This document shows, piece after piece, positions 33,618 to 41,558 of a stretch of 53,533 nt of DNA (position 1 is the first letter of the stretch; each line of letters begins with the position of its first letter). The notes under the pieces were generated by a model. That model was given only the letters and a program-made list of their open reading frames with translations, searched no databases and was not told the origin of the DNA. The DNA lies in NCBI GenBank assembly GCA_947476335.1, contig CANJQH010000018.1:1-53533 (forward strand), read 5' to 3'. The position numbers and the translations under genes were made by a program. Origin of the DNA: Anaerolineae bacterium (GTDB taxonomy: Bacteria > Chloroflexota > Anaerolineae > J036 > Brachytrichaceae).

Positions 33618-33734
33618 GGAGTGGTGAGATCCAAGTAGAGAAACCTGTGATTCGCGGGCGCTACTCGGATTTAGTCACTCCCAACTCTGACATCTTCTGA
33701 CAAGAGCTGACGAGTCACTCGCTGGCTCTTGTCA
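33618..33734. other. purA-recA intergenic region with two hairpins
   Basis: GGGAGTG...TCACTCCC (33618-33681) and TGACAAGAGC/GCTCTTGTCA (33708-33734) can each form a stem. They may end purA transcription, but neither is followed by a clear T-run. The right arm of the second hairpin contains the recA -35 box. Confidence 0.35.
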
Positions 33735-33771
33735 TTCCCGTTGTTCTACATATACTAGAACAATCGTTCTA
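33729..33771 (+). promoter_or_regulatory. recA promoter with LexA (SOS) box
   Basis: TTGTCA (33729-33734) and TATACT (33751-33756) are 16 bp apart. The perfect inverted repeat TAGAAC-AATC-GTTCTA (33756-33771) overlaps the end of the -10 box and the start site. GAAC-N4-GTTC is the LexA site type known from Gram-positive bacteria, so recA should be damage-inducible by LexA. Confidence 0.85.
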
Positions 33772-33798
33772 TACGATTTTGGACTATCAAGGAGATCA

Positions 33799-34899
33799 GT
33801 GAAGATGGTATCAGCAGATGGGAAGTCAGCAAATGGGAAGTCAGCAGATGGGAAGAAAAAAGCGCTTGACATTGCGCTGGCAACAATTTTGAAGACGCAT
33901 GGAGATGGCGCGGTAATGCGGTTGGGTGACGCGTTGAACATGAAAGTCGAAGTGATCCCCACAGGCGCGCTGACGCTGGACATCGCGTTGGGGGTGGGGG
34001 GTGTGCCGCGGGGGCGCATCATCGAGATTTATGGCCCGGAGGCATCGGGCAAAACGACGGTCTGCCAGCACATTGTGGCGTCGGCGCAGAAGCGCGGCGG
34101 TGTGGCGGCGTATATCGACATGGAGCATGCGCTTGATCCGACATACGCAGCGAAGTGCGGCGTCGACACGGAAAATTTGTTGATTTCGCAGCCGGACACG
34201 GGTGAGCAGGCGTTCGACATTGCGGAACAGTTGATCCGCTCCAGCGCCGTCGACGTGATAGTGATCGACTCAGTAGCAGCGCTGGTGCCGAAAGCTGAAA
34301 TCGAAGGCGAAATCACCGACATGCAGCCGGGCGTGCAGGCGCGCTTGATGAGCAAGGCGTTGCGCCGGTTGACGGGCATCATCAAGCAGACGAATACTTG
34401 TGTAGTGTTCACCAACCAGCTGCGCCAGAAAATCGGTGTGATGTATGGCAATCCGGAGACGACGACAGGCGGCATGGCATTGAAGTTCTATGCGTCGGTG
34501 CGTTTGGATGTGCGGCGCATTCAGGCCATCAAGTCTGGTGGTGAGGTGACGGGCGGCCGCACGCGTGTGCGCGTGACGAAGAACAAGGTGGCGGCGCCGT
34601 TTCGGGAATGCGAATTCGACATCATGTTCAGCGAGGGCATCAGCATCATCGGCGACATGCTCGATGTTGCGACGCAGATGGCGATCGTCGAAAAGCGCGG
34701 TGCGTTTTTTCTGTTCGAGGGCACTCGCATCGGCCAGGGCCGCGACAACGCCAAAAATTACATCACTGAGCATCCGGAAATGGCCGAACGCATCGAAGCG
34801 AAGGTGCGTGAATCGATTAACACTGGCGCAGCCAACAAGGCGGTTGCGGCCACCAAACCCGAACCCGGCGAAGACGACGGCGAGGAACCCGAAGAGTAG
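33799..34899 (+). CDS. recA: Recombinase RecA
   Basis: 366 residues. The Walker A motif '[16 protein letters not shown]', the '[21 protein letters not shown]' block, Walker B '[20 protein letters not shown]', loop 2 region '[36 protein letters not shown]' and the C-terminal 'GEGISI.GD..D' equivalent are present. An unusual start carries the tandem [21 protein letters not shown] precedes GTG 33799 by 4 nt and ATG 33805 by 10 nt; either could start. The acidic tail ([12 protein letters not shown]) is typical. RecA forms the strand-exchange filament and triggers LexA cleavage, which fits the SOS box in front. Confidence 0.97.
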   Translation: MKMVSADGKSANGKSADGKKKALDIALATILKTHGDGAVMRLGDALNMKVEVIPTGALTLDIALGVGGVPRGRIIEIYGPEASGKTTVCQHIVASAQKRGGVAAYIDMEHALDPTYAAKCGVDTENLLISQPDTGEQAFDIAEQLIRSSAVDVIVIDSVAALVPKAEIEGEITDMQPGVQARLMSKALRRLTGIIKQTNTCVVFTNQLRQKIGVMYGNPETTTGGMALKFYASVRLDVRRIQAIKSGGEVTGGRTRVRVTKNKVAAPFRECEFDIMFSEGISIIGDMLDVATQMAIVEKRGAFFLFEGTRIGQGRDNAKNYITEHPEMAERIEAKVRESINTGAANKAVAATKPEPGEDDGEEPEE

Positions 34900-34916
34900 A
34901 CAGATGCTTACGTCGT

Positions 34917-34951
34917 CCGTCAGGGCCGCACCAATGGCACGGCTCTGACGG
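34917..34951. terminator. Hairpin downstream of recA
   Basis: CCGTCAGGGCCG and CGGCTCTGACGG pair with one mismatch. The following sequence is not T-rich, so its strength as a terminator is uncertain. Confidence 0.4.
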
Positions 34952-35028
34952 GAAAGAAACAAGTCCTTTTGGGCTGAATTTGTGCCGTGTGTATCGTGCC
35001 CATGGACTGTCGTTATCATTACGATGCG

Positions 35029-35511
35029 ATGAATTTCTGGCTCCTCAAAACCGAACCCAGTGTGTTCAGCATCACCGATCTGCGCAGAGCAGGGCCGGTG
35101 ATCTGGGACGGCGTGCGCAACTACCAGGCGCGCAACTACCTGCGCATCGCGCAGCCTGGTGATCTGGCGTTCGTATACCACTCGAATGCCGAGCCGACGG
35201 GTGTGGTCGGCCTTGCTGAGGTGGTTGAGACGCTGATAGATGATCCGTCACAGTTCGACGTGGCTTCGCCGTACTTCGACCCCAAGAGCGCGCCTGCTCT
35301 GGCTCGCTGGCAGACGGTGCGGGTGCGCTTTGTCGAGGAATTTGGTGCTGTGGTGCCGTTGGCGACCCTGAAAGAGCGCTTCACGCCGGACGAGCTGATG
35401 GTTGTGCGCAAAGGTATGCGGCTGTCTGTGATGCCGGTGGGGGTGGCTGCTGCGCAGCGTTTGCTCGGGATGGGATTGGCAATTACTCCAGCTGCAGGCG
35501 ATACACACTGA
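35029..35511 (+). CDS. EVE domain-containing protein
   Basis: 160 residues from ATG 35029 (start MNFWLLKTEPSVFSI). The EVE signature runs through 'WDGVRNYQARNYLRIAQPGDLAFVYHSNAEPTGVVGLAEVVE', 'DPKSAPALARWQTVRVRFVEEF' and 'PLATLKERFTPDELMVVRKGMRLSVMPV'. The PUA-like EVE fold is related to YTH domains and is thought to recognise modified bases in DNA or RNA. It overlaps the 3' end of the convergent GNAT gene by 29 bp. No restriction or modification gene is nearby, so the role here cannot be inferred from context. Confidence 0.93.
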   Translation: MNFWLLKTEPSVFSITDLRRAGPVIWDGVRNYQARNYLRIAQPGDLAFVYHSNAEPTGVVGLAEVVETLIDDPSQFDVASPYFDPKSAPALARWQTVRVRFVEEFGAVVPLATLKERFTPDELMVVRKGMRLSVMPVGVAAAQRLLGMGLAITPAAGDTH

Positions 35512-36001
35512 GTGTGCTCCCGTCCGCCGGCCAGAAAATGTTGCGCTTGTACTGCATATCGATTGCTTCAAGCACGCGGATCGATGGCGTGTTTTCCGGC
35601 AGTGCGATGCCCAGCAGCCGCGGCAGATGCAGCTCGTCACGGGCAAATGCGACCACTGCCGATGCTGCTTCACGGGCATAGCCGCGGCCGCGCCATTCGG
35701 GCAGCAGCGCGAAGCCGATGTCCGAGTCCGACAGCTCATCACGCTTTACCAGCCCACAAATGCCGACGGCGTGACCGCTTGCATTTTCTTCGACACACAA
35801 CAGGCCGTGGCCGATCTGTGCATACGGCGCGCGCGGGCCGCGGGCGATGAATGCGCGCGCGTCTTCAATGGTGCGCAGCCCGCGATCGGCGATGTTGCGA
35901 ATAAAGTCCCGGTCGTTGTAGAGCGCGAGGATGAACTCCGCATCGAGTTCGGTTAACTGGCGCAAATGCAGACGTGGGGTGTTGAGCACAAATTTGTCCA
36001 T
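35483..36001 (-). CDS. GNAT family N-acetyltransferase (RimJ/RimL-like)
   Basis: 172 residues from ATG 36001, starting MDKFVLNTPRLHLRQLTELD, the usual opening of the RimJ/L subgroup. 'ALYNDRDFIRNIADRGLRTIEDARAFI', 'VGICGLVKRDELSDSDIGFALLPEWRGRGYAREAASAVVAFA' (acetyl-CoA loop R-G-R-G-Y-A) and 'LPENTPSIRVLEAIDMQYKR' confirm the family. The substrate is probably a protein N-terminus or small amine. The gene starts 2 bp after the stop of the lipoprotein gene, so they form an operon. Its last 29 bp overlap the convergent EVE gene. Confidence 0.9.
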   Translation of the reverse strand: MDKFVLNTPRLHLRQLTELDAEFILALYNDRDFIRNIADRGLRTIEDARAFIARGPRAPYAQIGHGLLCVEENASGHAVGICGLVKRDELSDSDIGFALLPEWRGRGYAREAASAVVAFARDELHLPRLLGIALPENTPSIRVLEAIDMQYKRNIFWPADGSTLSVYRLQLE

Positions 36002-36003
36002 AC

Positions 36004-36483
36004 TTACTCTGCTGCAAATCCGCGCAACATTACGCGAAAATCTGGCAGACCAGCGTGAGCGCAATTCGCACGGATCCAGGTCGGATAGTGCAGCATCACG
36101 TGATACAACACGGTGATGTCGCACTGTTCGGCATTGTCGCGGATGAGTTTGAATGCGTCGTGGATGGTGCGCAGATCGCGCAGATGTGCTTCCGGGCAAC
36201 GCTGCTGAGGACAGAGCGTGTCGAGCACGTTGTTATTCACCACGTGCGCGCTGCGGTAGCGGTCGGGCGCCGCATCGCCGCCTTCGAGCAGCAACCAGGT
36301 GACTTCGTAGCGCGTGATGCCCTGTTCGATCCACATTTTTTCCTGTTGTAGTGCTTCGGTCTGTATCGAGATTTGTATCGAAGACTTTATCGCAGGCTTT
36401 GGCACACTTGCACCGCATGCGCTGCAAAAAATGACAAGGGCAAGTGCGACTGCGCTCTGTTGCGCACGGAGTTGCCGATTCAT
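36004..36483 (-). CDS. Lipoprotein, DUF6174-like
   Basis: 159 residues from ATG 36483. The signal peptide ends in a lipobox (VIFCSAC, with the Cys for lipid attachment), followed by a short linker. The mature part 'WIEQGITRYEVTWLLLEG...LRTIHDAFKLIRDNAEQCDITVLYHVMLHYPTWI' follows the pattern I recall for DUF6174, a small domain of unknown function in secreted proteins. It is followed at 2 bp by the GNAT gene and preceded by element A5. Before that insertion the esterase stop would have been 12 bp upstream. Confidence 0.65.
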   Translation of the reverse strand: MNRQLRAQQSAVALALVIFCSACGASVPKPAIKSSIQISIQTEALQQEKMWIEQGITRYEVTWLLLEGGDAAPDRYRSAHVVNNNVLDTLCPQQRCPEAHLRDLRTIHDAFKLIRDNAEQCDITVLYHVMLHYPTWIRANCAHAGLPDFRVMLRGFAAE

Positions 36484-36495
36484 ATACGATGTGTG

Positions 36496-36607
36496 GTAAT
36501 TACTCAGGCCAGCTATTTTTCCAACGCGAAACACACTATTCTCTCCCCCTTCGGGGGAGAGAATAGTGTGTTTCGCGGGAAATACTGATTTGGGCCTGAG
36601 TAGTTAC
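36496..36607. mobile_element. Family A element, copy A5
   Basis: Ends GTAATTACTCAGGCC and GGGCCTGAGTAGTTAC, core hairpin CGCGAAACACACTATTCTCT around TTCG. It is flanked by an exact 8-bp duplication, GATGTGTG (36488-36495 and 36608-36615). The right duplication touches the stop codon of the esterase gene. Confidence 0.95.
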
Positions 36608-36615
36608 GATGTGTG

Positions 36616-37596
36616 TCACGCCCATGGCCGCAGGTCTCTGTGTGTCGGCAGCCCGAGCCGGTGCAGAAAATATGCCGCCATCAGCTCATTCGCTTCGCGC
36701 GCTTCCGGGATGCCGACCATGTACCAATGTGCGTGTGGCATGGCATCGAACACGACGAGGTCGGCGTTGACGCCGGCGCGCAGCAGTGCGCGCTGGAAGT
36801 TGGCGGTGGCGCTCAGCAGCATGTCGCGAGTTCCGGCAATGCACAAAGTTGGCGGGAAGCTGCGCAGATTTGCGTAGAGTGGGGATACCTCGGGTGTGCG
36901 TGCATCCGACACGCCGAGTCGTTCGGCCATGCCAAGACCGCCGCGTTCGACTGGCTGTGCATTGGCGAGGCCGGGCACGCCAAAGTACGACATGCTGTCC
37001 CCGGGCCTCCCCAGATCTGCGATGGCGGTAAAAAAGCCGAGCGCCGCCGGCATCGGCTGTGCGTCGCGCTGCAGCCGCACCATCAGCTGTGCTGAAAGTG
37101 TGCCGCCGGCGGATGTGCCGTACACCACAATATTTTGCGCCGTGTGGGTCTTGAGTAGCTCGCCGTACACCGCTGCAGCGTCGTCGACGGCGGCGGGGAA
37201 GAGGTGCTGCGGCGTCAGGCGATACAGCACGGTGACGACCGTGATCCCGGTCAGGGCCGCGAGTGGAATGCTTTCGAGCATTGAGCCGGAATCGGTGACG
37301 AAACCGCCGCCGTGCAGGTTCAGTAGCACGCGCCCGTTTCCCTGCGTGTGCGGCTGTTGTGGCCGCACGATCTTCACTGGCACGCCTGCCATCTGCACTT
37401 CTTCGATTTCCACCGGGTACATCGCTCGCGCAAGCGCGATCTGTTCGTACTGCTCTGGTGTGTCCTGATCCGGCGCCCAGCTGTGGCCGGTGGCGAGATG
37501 GCGCTGTGCAGCGTCGCTGAGCGTATCCGGTACCGGAATCGTGCGCGTGATAAGGGCTGTTCCGTCTGCGAGGAGTTGGGTGGTGTTTTCGGACAT
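36616..37596 (-). CDS. Alpha/beta hydrolase, hormone-sensitive-lipase-type esterase
   Basis: 326 residues. The oxyanion-hole motif 'LLNLHGGGFVTDSGS' and the nucleophile motif 'VVYGTSAGGTLSAQL' (G-T-S-A-G-G) place it in the HSL (family IV) esterases. 'LCIAGTRDMLLSATANFQRALLRAGVNADLVVFDAMPHAHW' contains the expected catalytic Asp and His. It should hydrolyse short-chain esters in the cytoplasm. Before insertion of A5 it would have been 12 bp from the lipoprotein gene, so the original operon was probably esterase-lipoprotein-GNAT. Confidence 0.9.
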   Translation of the reverse strand: MSENTTQLLADGTALITRTIPVPDTLSDAAQRHLATGHSWAPDQDTPEQYEQIALARAMYPVEIEEVQMAGVPVKIVRPQQPHTQGNGRVLLNLHGGGFVTDSGSMLESIPLAALTGITVVTVLYRLTPQHLFPAAVDDAAAVYGELLKTHTAQNIVVYGTSAGGTLSAQLMVRLQRDAQPMPAALGFFTAIADLGRPGDSMSYFGVPGLANAQPVERGGLGMAERLGVSDARTPEVSPLYANLRSFPPTLCIAGTRDMLLSATANFQRALLRAGVNADLVVFDAMPHAHWYMVGIPEAREANELMAAYFLHRLGLPTHRDLRPWA

Positions 37597-37623
37597 GGTG
37601 GCTGGTGCGGTGCGCCCGCAGAA

Positions 37624-38403
37624 TCATAGACGAGCGAGTGCGAAGCGAACGAATGATTTCGTGCGCACGACGTAAACGGGATCAGCCGGCTCGCCGCCGT
37701 TGCTGCGGCCGATCCATGCGTGCTCGATCAGCGCCGCCCACGGTTCGCCGAGCATAGACTTCGCCCATTGTGCTGCGGCCGGCTTCGAGCGAATTTCTCC
37801 GAGTTCAACTGTGCACAGCATGCGGCACAACGTCAGCACGATGTATGACTGATAACCGCGATGACCGATCGGCTGATCGTCATCGATGAGGCTGCCGGGC
37901 CAGTCGATCATGCATCTGCGCATGTGGGTGCGCAGCGCGTCGAAGTCGATCGGGTCGACCAGGTCGCGCGGCGCTGGGCCTGTGACGACGATGCCGCGCT
38001 CGCGCAGCACATGTCGATGTACATTCCACGTCTCGTCGTGGCGCGCCCATTTCAGACGTTCGCCGACGCCGCGTTCGATGTTCGGATATGTACAGCTTTC
38101 CGGGTCATGGCGGCGCAGCTCACGCATCGACAAATACGAGCCTTCATGCTGCACCGCCCACGGCGAGTTGAGCTGTGCCAGCTGCTCGTGCATCGTCTGC
38201 AATTGTGCGAAGGTTTGCTCCGGAATTGCCCTGCGCGTCACCGCAACGAAATCGATGTCGCTGTGCTCGTCGAAGTCGCCCAGCGCCAGCGACCCGTCGA
38301 GGTACAAGCCCATGAGTTCGTCGCCGAGCACCGCATACATGCGCATGTGCAGCTCGGCGACGAACTTGTTGACGGACTCATGCGAAGTGAGGTTATTGTT
38401 CAC
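37624..38403 (-). CDS. Aminoglycoside nucleotidyltransferase-like protein (ANT(3'')/DUF4111)
   Basis: 259 residues from GTG 38403. The nucleotidyltransferase motif is complete, '[27 protein letters not shown]' (G-S-x10-D-x-D), followed by the helical DUF4111-like half '[50 protein letters not shown]', as in AadA-type enzymes. Family members adenylylate streptomycin/spectinomycin, but the role of this distant relative is unproven. The GTG overlaps the stop of the preceding oxidoreductase gene as GTGA, which indicates translational coupling. Confidence 0.82.
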   Translation of the reverse strand: MNNNLTSHESVNKFVAELHMRMYAVLGDELMGLYLDGSLALGDFDEHSDIDFVAVTRRAIPEQTFAQLQTMHEQLAQLNSPWAVQHEGSYLSMRELRRHDPESCTYPNIERGVGERLKWARHDETWNVHRHVLRERGIVVTGPAPRDLVDPIDFDALRTHMRRCMIDWPGSLIDDDQPIGHRGYQSYIVLTLCRMLCTVELGEIRSKPAAAQWAKSMLGEPWAALIEHAWIGRSNGGEPADPVYVVRTKSFVRFALARL

Positions 38404-39392
38404 GCTACGGCAAACGTGTCCATCATCATGTACGGATCGCCCATCGGATACAGGATCGGGCATGTGCATCCATGATCGACGTACTGTTGCACTTTCGCAC
38501 GCACTTCGTCCGGCGTACCGGTGGCCGAGATCTTCAGCACGAAATCGTCTGGGATGTACTGCATCGCGGAAGCAATTTGCTCTTTTGTCGCCGGCCAGCC
38601 GAGCATCGACTGCACCTTCTTGATGATGTCGTCGCTCACGCCGCTGGCTTTGGCAATGTGCGGTTGCTGCGCAACGTACTGCGTGAGCAGCCACTTTGCA
38701 TCCTCAATTGCCTTCTTGCGATCCTCGTGCACCGAGCACACGATCAGCTGCGGCCGGTCGATGTCTGCGACAGTGCGGCCACGCTTGCGCGCGCCCTTGT
38801 CGAGCAGCTCGATCGCCTTGTCGTTGTACTCTGGCGCTACGCAGTAGTTCAGCACTGCGCCGTCGGCGATTTCGCCCGTCAGCTCCATCATCTGGTCGCC
38901 TGTGGCACCGATGAAGATCGGCACATTGCGCGGCTCTTTGCGGCCGTGCACCACGTCGAGCTCGATGCCTGTGACGTTGTGGAACTCGCCGTGGAACGTG
39001 ACGTTTTCCATATTCAGCAGCCGGCGCATCACTTCGACTGTCTCACGCATCGCCAGCAGCGGCTTGCGGCGTTCGATACCGACGTTCTTCGCCAAAGGGT
39101 CCCACCATGCGCCGATGCCGCAGATGATGCGATCCGGCGCCAGATCATCGAGCGTGAGAAACGTCGATGCGAGCAGGCCGATATTGCGCGTCCAGTTGTT
39201 GATCACGCCGGAGCCGACCTTAATCTTCTTCGTGCTCGCGGCGAAGGCGGCCATCGGCACGATCGCATCGCGCACCAGGCGGCTTTCCGCCTGCCACACC
39301 GCCTCGAAGCCCTTGCTCTCGGCGTACTGCACGTACTTAATGCCGTCCTGCAGCGAGTGACGGTCTTGGAGGTAGAGAGCAACTCTTTTCAT
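38400..39392 (-). CDS. LLM class (probably F420-dependent) oxidoreductase
   Basis: 330 residues of the luciferase-like monooxygenase fold. Conserved parts: '[78 protein letters not shown]', '[23 protein letters not shown]', and '[32 protein letters not shown]'. This is the form of F420-dependent enzymes related to methylene-tetrahydromethanopterin reductase, but the flavin versus F420 choice is an inference. The substrate is unknown. The nucleotidyltransferase gene overlaps its stop. Confidence 0.88.
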   Translation of the reverse strand: MKRVALYLQDRHSLQDGIKYVQYAESKGFEAVWQAESRLVRDAIVPMAAFAASTKKIKVGSGVINNWTRNIGLLASTFLTLDDLAPDRIICGIGAWWDPLAKNVGIERRKPLLAMRETVEVMRRLLNMENVTFHGEFHNVTGIELDVVHGRKEPRNVPIFIGATGDQMMELTGEIADGAVLNYCVAPEYNDKAIELLDKGARKRGRTVADIDRPQLIVCSVHEDRKKAIEDAKWLLTQYVAQQPHIAKASGVSDDIIKKVQSMLGWPATKEQIASAMQYIPDDFVLKISATGTPDEVRAKVQQYVDHGCTCPILYPMGDPYMMMDTFAVA

Positions 39393-39428
39393 TTCGGATT
39401 TCAGTTTTTCAGTTCAGATTTCGATTTG

Positions 39429-39511
39429 GTAACGACTCAAACCCGGATCAATATTTCCTGCGAAACATGCGCGTGTTTTGCGTTGGAAAACCGGACGGCC
39501 TGAGTCGTTAC
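39429..39511. mobile_element. Family A element, copy A6 (short, degenerate)
   Basis: Ends GTAACGACTCAAACCC and GGCCTGAGTCGTTAC; the hairpin is reduced to CGAAACATGCGCGTGTTTTGCG. The flanks form an extra inverted repeat, CAGATTTCGATT and AATCGAAATCTG, instead of a direct duplication. It lies upstream of the LLM gene. Confidence 0.75.
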
Positions 39512-39532
39512 GCAATCGAAATCTGAAATATC

Positions 39533-39644
39533 GTAACTACTCAGGCCCAAATCAGTATTTCCCGCGAAACACACTATTCTCTCCCCCTTCGGGGGAGAAA
39601 ATTTTGTGTTTCGCGTTGGAAAAATGGCTGGCCTGAGTAGTTAC
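39533..39644. mobile_element. Family A element, copy A7
   Basis: Ends GTAACTACTCAGGCCC and GGCCTGAGTAGTTAC with the core hairpin around TTCG; one arm carries substitutions (AAAATTTTGTG). It has an exact 8-bp duplication, GAAATATC (39525-39532 and 39645-39652). Element B5 starts directly after the right duplication. Confidence 0.95.
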
Positions 39645-39652
39645 GAAATATC

Positions 39653-39746
39653 TAAGTGAGTCGCCAAAAGTTCTGGCGGCAGATTCGCCTCCCCCGCAAA
39701 GCGGGGGAGGCGAATCTGCCGGACAAAACTTATGGACAGGAACTTA
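39653..39746. mobile_element. Family B element, copy B5 (inverse orientation)
   Basis: A full 90-bp copy (39655-39744), AGTGAGTCGCC...GACAGGAACT, between TA pairs. The empty site is ATATCTAGAACT, with CTAG. On the minus strand it turned the TAG stop of the dehydrogenase gene into TAA. Confidence 0.92.
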
Positions 39747-41222
39747 GAACTTTCGGCTCCATTCGCGCGGCCAGCGCTCGATGACAACTTTTGTTTCAGT
39801 GTAAAACTCTACGCCGTGGAAGCCCTGCGCATGCAGGTCTCCGAAGAAGCTGTCGCGCCATCCGCTGAATGGGAAATAGGCCATCGGCGCGGGCACACCG
39901 ATGTTCACGCCAACGTTGCCGCTCATCACTTCATAGCGGAACTGGCGCGCCGTGGCGCCGCTGGTCGTGAAGATCGACGCTGCATTGCCGTATGAGCGGT
40001 CGTTCACCATTGCAATGGCTTCTTCGACCGTCTCGGCGTGCATCAGGCTGAACACTGGGCCGAAGATTTCCGTGCGCGCAATTTCGCTCTGTGCCGGCAC
40101 GCCGTCGAGCAGCGTTGGGTACACAAAATTGCCATCCTCATAGCCGCTCACCTTACGGTTGCGTCCATCGAGCACGACTTTCGCGCCTTCGGATTCGCCC
40201 AGCGCGATCAGTTTCTCGATGCGCGCTTTGCTTTCCTGCGTGATGACCGGGCCCATCTCTGTGGCCTTGTCCAGGCCGTAGCCGACTTTGCGCGATGCTG
40301 CGGCGTCGGCCAGTTGCTCGAGGAATACGTTGCGTGCGCTGCCGACGGTGATTCCAACCGACGCAGCCAGGCAGCGCTGGCCAGCGCAGCCGAAGGCCGA
40401 ATCCGCTACGATGCGCGTGGTCGTGTCCATGTCCGCATCCGGCATGATGACGACGGGGTTCTTCGCGCCGCCCTGTGCCTGCACGCGCTTGCCCGCTGCC
40501 GCGCCGCGCTGATAAATGTAGCGCGCTACGGGCGTGCTGCCGACAAAGCTGACCGCGCGGATCAGCGGGTGATCCAGGATTGCATCGACGACTTCCTTAC
40601 CGCCATGGACGATTTGTAGCACACCGGCCGGGAAGCCTGCCTGTTCGACGAGCTGGAAAATGCGCGACACCGTCATCGGCACGCGCTCGGACGGCTTCAG
40701 GATGAAACAGTTGCCGGTGGCGACCGCGTACGGCAGGAACCACATCGGCACCATGCCAGGGAAGTTGAATGGCGTGATCGCTGCAACCACGCCGAGTGGC
40801 TGGCGAATCATGTGCTCGTCGATGCCGCGTGCGATATCCTCGTTGTTGATGCCCTGCATCATCACTGGCGCACCGCAGGCGACTTCGATGTTTTCGACCG
40901 CGCGCGCGATTTCGGCGACTGACTCAACGAAGGTCTTGCCAGCTTCGTTTGTGATGATCGCAGCGAGCTCGTCCTTATTTGCTTCGAGCAGCGACTTGAG
41001 GCGATACAGATATTGAATTCGCTCGCCGACGGGCGTACGCCGCCAGTCTTTAAATGCGCGCGCGGCTGCCTGTGCTGCAACGTCGACTTCCTGCGCTGGC
41101 GAGAGCGGCACCTGCGTCATCACCTGGGCTGTGGCCGGGTTCTTGACATCCTGAAAACCATGAGCGGTGGCGTTGGTCCATTTGCCGTCGATGAAATTGG
41201 CGAGCTGGCTTTGAGTTTGCAT
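39744..41222 (-). CDS. mmsA: CoA-acylating methylmalonate-semialdehyde dehydrogenase
   Basis: 492 residues of the aldehyde dehydrogenase superfamily. '[33 protein letters not shown]', '[39 protein letters not shown]', '[46 protein letters not shown]'-type text and the catalytic '[11 protein letters not shown]' cysteine match MmsA, which converts methylmalonate or malonate semialdehyde to propionyl- or acetyl-CoA in valine, thymine or inositol breakdown. GGAGAAAG lies 2-9 nt before ATG 41222. No other catabolic gene of these routes is adjacent. Its stop codon has been rebuilt by element B5. Confidence 0.93.
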   Translation of the reverse strand: MQTQSQLANFIDGKWTNATAHGFQDVKNPATAQVMTQVPLSPAQEVDVAAQAAARAFKDWRRTPVGERIQYLYRLKSLLEANKDELAAIITNEAGKTFVESVAEIARAVENIEVACGAPVMMQGINNEDIARGIDEHMIRQPLGVVAAITPFNFPGMVPMWFLPYAVATGNCFILKPSERVPMTVSRIFQLVEQAGFPAGVLQIVHGGKEVVDAILDHPLIRAVSFVGSTPVARYIYQRGAAAGKRVQAQGGAKNPVVIMPDADMDTTTRIVADSAFGCAGQRCLAASVGITVGSARNVFLEQLADAAASRKVGYGLDKATEMGPVITQESKARIEKLIALGESEGAKVVLDGRNRKVSGYEDGNFVYPTLLDGVPAQSEIARTEIFGPVFSLMHAETVEEAIAMVNDRSYGNAASIFTTSGATARQFRYEVMSGNVGVNIGVPAPMAYFPFSGWRDSFFGDLHAQGFHGVEFYTETKVVIERWPREWSRKF

Positions 41223-41257
41223 ACTTTCTCCGAATGATCCGAACGAATGATCCGAAG

Positions 41258-41318
41258 TAACTACTCAACCTCAGAACAGTATTTCGCGATGGGAAATGGA
41301 CTGGCCTGAGTAGTTACG
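41258..41318. mobile_element. Family A element, copy A8 (61-bp deletion form)
   Basis: Ends GTAACTACTCAACCTC and GGCCTGAGTAGTTAC remain, but the central hairpin is lost. Flanks GATCCGAA and GATCCGAG match in 7 of 8 bases, consistent with an 8-bp duplication that later mutated. Confidence 0.85.
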
Positions 41319-41558
41319 ATCCGAGTGAATGGGCGCTCATCGCGCGACTTTGATCGAGTCGATTCTATGACAGGTATAAGTTTGTGCGTGGGAGGATGGT
41401 GCATCCACGGTCTTCGCGTCTCTTGTCCCTGCGCAAGTTTTCGGAAAAAACTTCACGCGAAAACGCGAAGTGCACGAGGAAACTGGTGATTCCCTGTGTG
41501 TGCTTCGCGCCTTCGCGTGAGGCTGAATGCACAGAGGCTGCACCGCCTCTTGTGCTGG
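41319..41558. other. Intergenic region, no gene recognised
   Basis: The stretch contains short CTTCGCG/CGCGAAG-type repeats ('CACGCGAAAACGCGAAG', 'CTTCGCGCCTTCGCG') between the dehydrogenase promoter and the nuoN stop. No convincing ORF, RNA or terminator is seen. Confidence 0.4.

Noticed and set aside
35029..35511. EVE protein as part of a defence island
   Set aside because: Neighbours are recA, purA, a GNAT and a lipoprotein gene; no nuclease, methylase or other defence gene is present.
37624..38403. Reading the nucleotidyltransferase as an acquired antibiotic resistance gene
   Set aside because: No integron, cassette recombination site or composition shift surrounds it, and it is translationally coupled to a metabolic-type oxidoreductase gene.
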